Positions 5,290 through 7,337 of a stretch of DNA of 7,337 nt are shown in pieces (the stretch's first letter is position 1; every line of letters begins with the position of its first letter). Source of the DNA: an uncultured Burkholderiales bacterium (GTDB lineage Bacteria > Pseudomonadota > Gammaproteobacteria > Burkholderiales > Burkholderiaceae_E). The DNA is taken from positions 1 to 7,337 of the forward strand of contig CAIUGQ010000147.1 of the NCBI GenBank assembly GCA_903898725.1, given 5' to 3'. Made by a program: the position numbers and the translations under genes. The notes beneath the pieces were generated by a model. The model did not search any database. It was not told where the DNA came from and saw only the letters and a program-made list of their open reading frames with translations.

Positions 5290-6810
5290 TCAGGCAAGGC
5301 CGAGCTTCTGCGCGAGACCGATGCGCTGCAGCTTGCCGGTGGCGCCCTTCGGGATCTCCTCGAGGATGAGGATCCGCTTGGGCACCTTGAAGTCGGCCGC
5401 ACGCTTGCCGACGAAGTCCTGCAGCTCGCGCTCGGTGGCGCTCTGGCCTTCGCGCAGCACGACGGCCGCGGCCACCTCCTCGCCGAGCTTCGGATGCGGC
5501 ATGCCGAAGCACACCACCTGCGCGACGGCGGCATGGTCCATCAGGATCTCGTCGACCTCGCGCGGGCTCACCTTCTCGCCACCGCGGTTGATGATCTCCT
5601 TGAGGCGGCCGGTGATCGTCACGTAGCCCTCGGCGTCCATCACGCCCTGGTCGCCGGTGCGGAACCAGCCCTCGGCGAACGCCTCGGCATTGGCCTTCGG
5701 GTTCGCCTCGTAGCCGGCGGTGACGTTCGGGCCGCGGATCACGATCTCGCCGGTCTCGCCACGCGCGAGCAGGCGGCCGTCCTCGGCCATGATCGCGATC
5801 TCGGGACCGGCGGCACGGCCGACGCTGCCCGGCTTGCGGACCTCGGGCGGCAGCGGGTTCGAGGCCATCTGGTGCGTCGCCTCGGTCATGCCGTACGACT
5901 CGATCAGCGGGGCGCCGAAGACCTCCTCGAGCTCGCGGATCACCTGCGGCGGGATCGACGAGGACGAGGAGCGCAGGAAGCGCAGCGGGTGGCGCTTGAT
6001 CACCTCGGCGTTCTTCGAGGCGCGCGCCAGGATGGTCTGGTGCATCGTCGGCACGGCGGTGTACCAGGTGGGCTTCGCCTCGTCCATCCAGCCGAAGAAC
6101 TTGAGCGCGTTGAAGCCCGGCGTGCAGAACACCTGCGAACCGGCCGACAGCGGCGCGAGCACGCCGGCGATCAGGCCGTGGATGTGGAACAGCGGCATGA
6201 TGTTCAGGCCGCAGTCGGTCGGCACGAACTTGAGGGTCGTGCGGATGTGGGTGGCCGAGGCCGCGAGGTTGCGCTGCGACAGCGGCACGATCTTCGGGCG
6301 CGAGGTGGTGCCCGAGGTGTGCAGCACCATCGACACGTCATCCGGCTCGGCGGCGCCCGGCGCGGCAGCCGCCGCACCGCCCGCCTCGCGCGGCTCGAGC
6401 GTGAAGGTGCCGGCGCCGGCCTGCGCATCCGCGACCAGATCGATCAGCCGCACGCCCTGCTTGCGCGCGGCGTCCACCGCGGGCGACGTGCTGTCGCGCG
6501 AGACGATCAGCGCCGCGGCCTTCAGGTCGGACAGGTAGAACTCGAACTCCTCGGCGCGGTAGGCCGGGTTGAGCGGCGCGCTGGCGACCGAGCAGGCGCA
6601 GGCGACGAAGCAGGCGGCCATCTCGGGGCCGTTGTCGAGCACGATCGCGACGCGATCGTTGCGGCCGATGCCCAGGCCGTTGAGCCGCTCGCGCGTCGAC
6701 GCGATCAGCGTGCGCAGCTCGCGGTAGGTCATCGCACGCCGGCCCGGCGCGCCGATCGCGGGAGCATCGTCGGCGCCGGTGGCCAGCAGGGTCGTCAGGG
6801 TCGCTTGCAT
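5290..6810 (-). CDS. AMP-forming acyl-CoA ligase, AAE3/Pcs60 (oxalate-CoA ligase)-like
   Basis: This 506-residue cytoplasmic enzyme of the ANL superfamily would activate a carboxylic acid with ATP and CoA through an acyl-adenylate. Core motifs are complete: the P-loop HTSGTTSRPK (164-173), YGMTEATH (306-313), the ribose-binding Asp in RTGD (D387), the hinge GRLKEIINRGGEK (401-413) and the catalytic lysine K493 in PKGATGKLQR. From memory, several stretches closely match plant AAE3 and yeast Pcs60, which make oxalyl-CoA: EEFEFYLSD (87-95), TWYTAVPTMHQ (248-258), and EATHQMASNPLP (310-321). This suggests a small carboxylate substrate, but specificity is not proven. The start at 6810 has AGAGGA just upstream; a longer frame reaching 7023 adds a low-complexity Arg/Pro stretch with no family resemblance. 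It is the first gene of the operon, 79 nt before tctC. Confidence 0.93.
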   Translation of the reverse strand: MQATLTTLLATGADDAPAIGAPGRRAMTYRELRTLIASTRERLNGLGIGRNDRVAIVLDNGPEMAACFVACACSVASAPLNPAYRAEEFEFYLSDLKAAALIVSRDSTSPAVDAARKQGVRLIDLVADAQAGAGTFTLEPREAGGAAAAAPGAAEPDDVSMVLHTSGTTSRPKIVPLSQRNLAASATHIRTTLKFVPTDCGLNIMPLFHIHGLIAGVLAPLSAGSQVFCTPGFNALKFFGWMDEAKPTWYTAVPTMHQTILARASKNAEVIKRHPLRFLRSSSSSIPPQVIRELEEVFGAPLIESYGMTEATHQMASNPLPPEVRKPGSVGRAAGPEIAIMAEDGRLLARGETGEIVIRGPNVTAGYEANPKANAEAFAEGWFRTGDQGVMDAEGYVTITGRLKEIINRGGEKVSPREVDEILMDHAAVAQVVCFGMPHPKLGEEVAAAVVLREGQSATERELQDFVGKRAADFKVPKRILILEEIPKGATGKLQRIGLAQKLGLA

Positions 6811-6870
6811 GGGTCCTCTGGGTTCTCGAACGGAAAAGCGGCCGAGCGTACACGTCCTGCTCTGCTCCGG

Positions 6871-6891
6871 CGCCCGGCTCGGGGCCGGGCG
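6871..6891 (-). other. Perfect 8-bp hairpin in the operon leader
   Basis: CGCCCGGC (6871-6878) and GCCGGGCG (6884-6891) are exact reverse complements around a 5-nt loop. It lies about 60 nt before the CoA-ligase start codon. No T-tract follows in the direction of transcription. It could be an attenuator arm, a stabilising 5' hairpin, or a chance GC-rich fold. Confidence 0.4.
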
Positions 6892-7046
6892 ATCCGGATG
6901 CGGCGCCGCGACCTCGGTCGATGCGCCGGCCATGCGGGGCGGGTTCGTGCCCGACCGAGAGATCCGCGGTCGGTTTCGGCTCCGGCTCCGGGCCGCGGGT
7001 CTGCGGTCGGGTCCGGCCGGCAAGGGTGCGCCGGCTGCTGCAGTGC

Positions 7047-7076
7047 GTTATACGGACCTCTGTCCAGGACAAACAA
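7047..7076 (-). promoter_or_regulatory. Candidate sigma-70 promoter of the operon
   Basis: On the minus strand a TTGTTT box (7071-7076) and a TATAAC box (7047-7052) are separated by 18 nt. The -10 matches the consensus at five of six bases; the -35 is weak. It points into the CoA-ligase/tctCBA/reductase operon and sits in the only AT-richer DNA of the window. A weak -35 with a palindrome in the spacer fits a promoter controlled by a DNA-binding regulator. Confidence 0.5.
7061..7071. promoter_or_regulatory. Candidate operator inside the promoter spacer
   Basis: TGTCC-A-GGACA is a perfect 11-bp palindrome with one central base. It lies between the proposed -10 and -35 boxes and overlaps the -35 by one base, so a bound protein would block RNA polymerase. 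Further GGAC tetramers at 7054-7057, 7097-7100 and 7108-7111 may be extra half-sites. The TTGTC...GACAG outline loosely resembles sites of GntR-type repressors, which often control carboxylate operons. No regulator gene is in the window to support this. Confidence 0.4.
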
Positions 7077-7125
7077 GCGAAAGCTGCAGTTTTCTCGGAC
7101 GTCGGTTGGACATTTCATATCGTGA

Positions 7126-7337
7126 GAGATTGGCATCATCTCCAGCGTCTCCGGCGGCTCGCTGACGGCCGCCTATGTCGCGCTGCACGGCCGCGCGGGG
7201 CTGGCGCAGATGCGCGAGCGCGTGCTGCTGCAGGACCTCGAGCGCGACCTGCGCCTCGAGCTGCTCTCGCCGTCGAACCTGCTGCGGCTCCTGGCGGGCG
7301 GGCTCAACGACCGCAGCAACCTGGCGCATCGGCTCGA
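7126..7337 (+). pseudogene. 5'-truncated patatin-like phospholipase fragment (runs off window)
   Basis: From just after an in-frame TGA (7123-7125), an open frame of 70 codons continues to the window edge. It begins EIGIISSVSGGSLTAAYVAL. The segment ISSVSGGS with the following TAAY matches the nucleophile elbow of a patatin-like phospholipase subfamily, the middle Ser of SVSGG being the catalytic serine. The later LSPSNLLRLL and SNLAHRLD also fit that subfamily as I remember it. The usual upstream part, including the glycine-rich oxyanion loop near the N-terminus, is absent in all three plus frames, and no ATG, GTG or TTG precedes the motif in frame. The gene is therefore most likely broken at about 7123-7135. 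A non-standard start or an assembly join is possible. It diverges from the transporter operon. Confidence 0.7.

Larger units (their letters stand above)
6811..7125. other. Gene-free region: operon leader and upstream control DNA
   Basis: No convincing gene lies in this 315-nt stretch. The part from 6811 to about 7040 is very GC-rich and would be the 5' leader of the operon mRNA if the promoter at 7047-7076 is correct, making an unusually long leader of about 230 nt. It holds a perfect hairpin (6871-6891) and a more distant pair of 8-bp inverted arms, CTCGGTCG at 6913-6920 and CGACCGAG at 6952-6959. The part from about 7045 to 7125 is near half AT, clearly unlike the rest, and contains five GGAC/GTCC tetramers. 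Short frames on both strands here encode Arg/Pro-rich sequences with no family resemblance. Confidence 0.6.

Noticed and set aside
3966..5369. Plus-strand open frame of 467 codons opposite tctC
   Set aside because: It spans the tctC-tctB gap and the tctC coding region and gives a low-complexity product. The minus strand has a full binding protein with signal peptide.
5494..7125. Long plus-strand open frame of 543 codons opposite the CoA-ligase gene
   Set aside because: Its product is a low-complexity Arg/Ala/His/Gly-rich sequence with no family motif. It is the antisense shadow of a GC-rich gene whose minus-strand frame shows all ANL motifs.
7040..7137. End of an insertion sequence next to the truncated phospholipase
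   Set aside because: The stretch is AT-richer and lies at a gene break, but no transposase fragment, matching terminal inverted repeat or target-site duplication could be seen.
6795..7139. Possible small minus-strand gene of 114 codons upstream of the CoA ligase
   Set aside because: After about 30 mixed residues the product becomes Arg/Pro/Ala low complexity, it overlaps the CoA-ligase start, and it has no recognisable domain. The region looks like leader and promoter.

Overview
The window looks like the chromosome of a GC-rich proteobacterium, most likely a betaproteobacterium of the Burkholderiales. The reasons are very GC-rich coding DNA and a complete tripartite tricarboxylate transporter (TTT) with a Bug-type binding protein, a family greatly expanded in that group. 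The assignment is inference from gene content; there is no rRNA or marker gene here.

Left edge (1-241). The last 29 codons of an unrecognised plus-strand gene end at 90. Three 11-bp tandem repeats follow directly, each bringing a stop codon into a new frame, and then a perfect 11-bp hairpin (134-159). A 17-bp near-palindrome (211-227) lies just before the ribosome binding site of the next gene. That gene (242-1018, plus) encodes a 258-residue fumarylacetoacetate hydrolase (FAH) family enzyme.

Centre (1019-6810, all minus). Five closely spaced genes appear to form one operon, transcribed from right to left: an AMP-forming acyl-CoA ligase resembling the AAE3/Pcs60 oxalate-CoA ligase group, then tctC (periplasmic binding protein), tctB and tctA (membrane subunits), then a ketopantoate-reductase (PanE/ApbA) family dehydrogenase. 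The gaps are 79, 121, 16 and 17 nt. The simplest reading is a module that imports a small carboxylate, activates it with CoA, and includes a 2-oxoacid-type reductase. The FAH gene converges on the operon, and its stop codon touches the stop codon of the reductase.

Right edge (6811-7337). A gene-free stretch of about 315 nt holds the probable operon leader and, at 7047-7076, a candidate promoter with a palindrome between its -35 and -10 boxes. This DNA is close to half AT, unlike the rest of the window. From 7126 a plus-strand reading frame encodes the catalytic-serine region of a patatin-like phospholipase, but the N-terminal part is missing and a stop codon sits just upstream. This looks like a 5'-truncated gene at a rearrangement junction. 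No regulator gene, tRNA, rRNA, CRISPR array or complete mobile element was seen.
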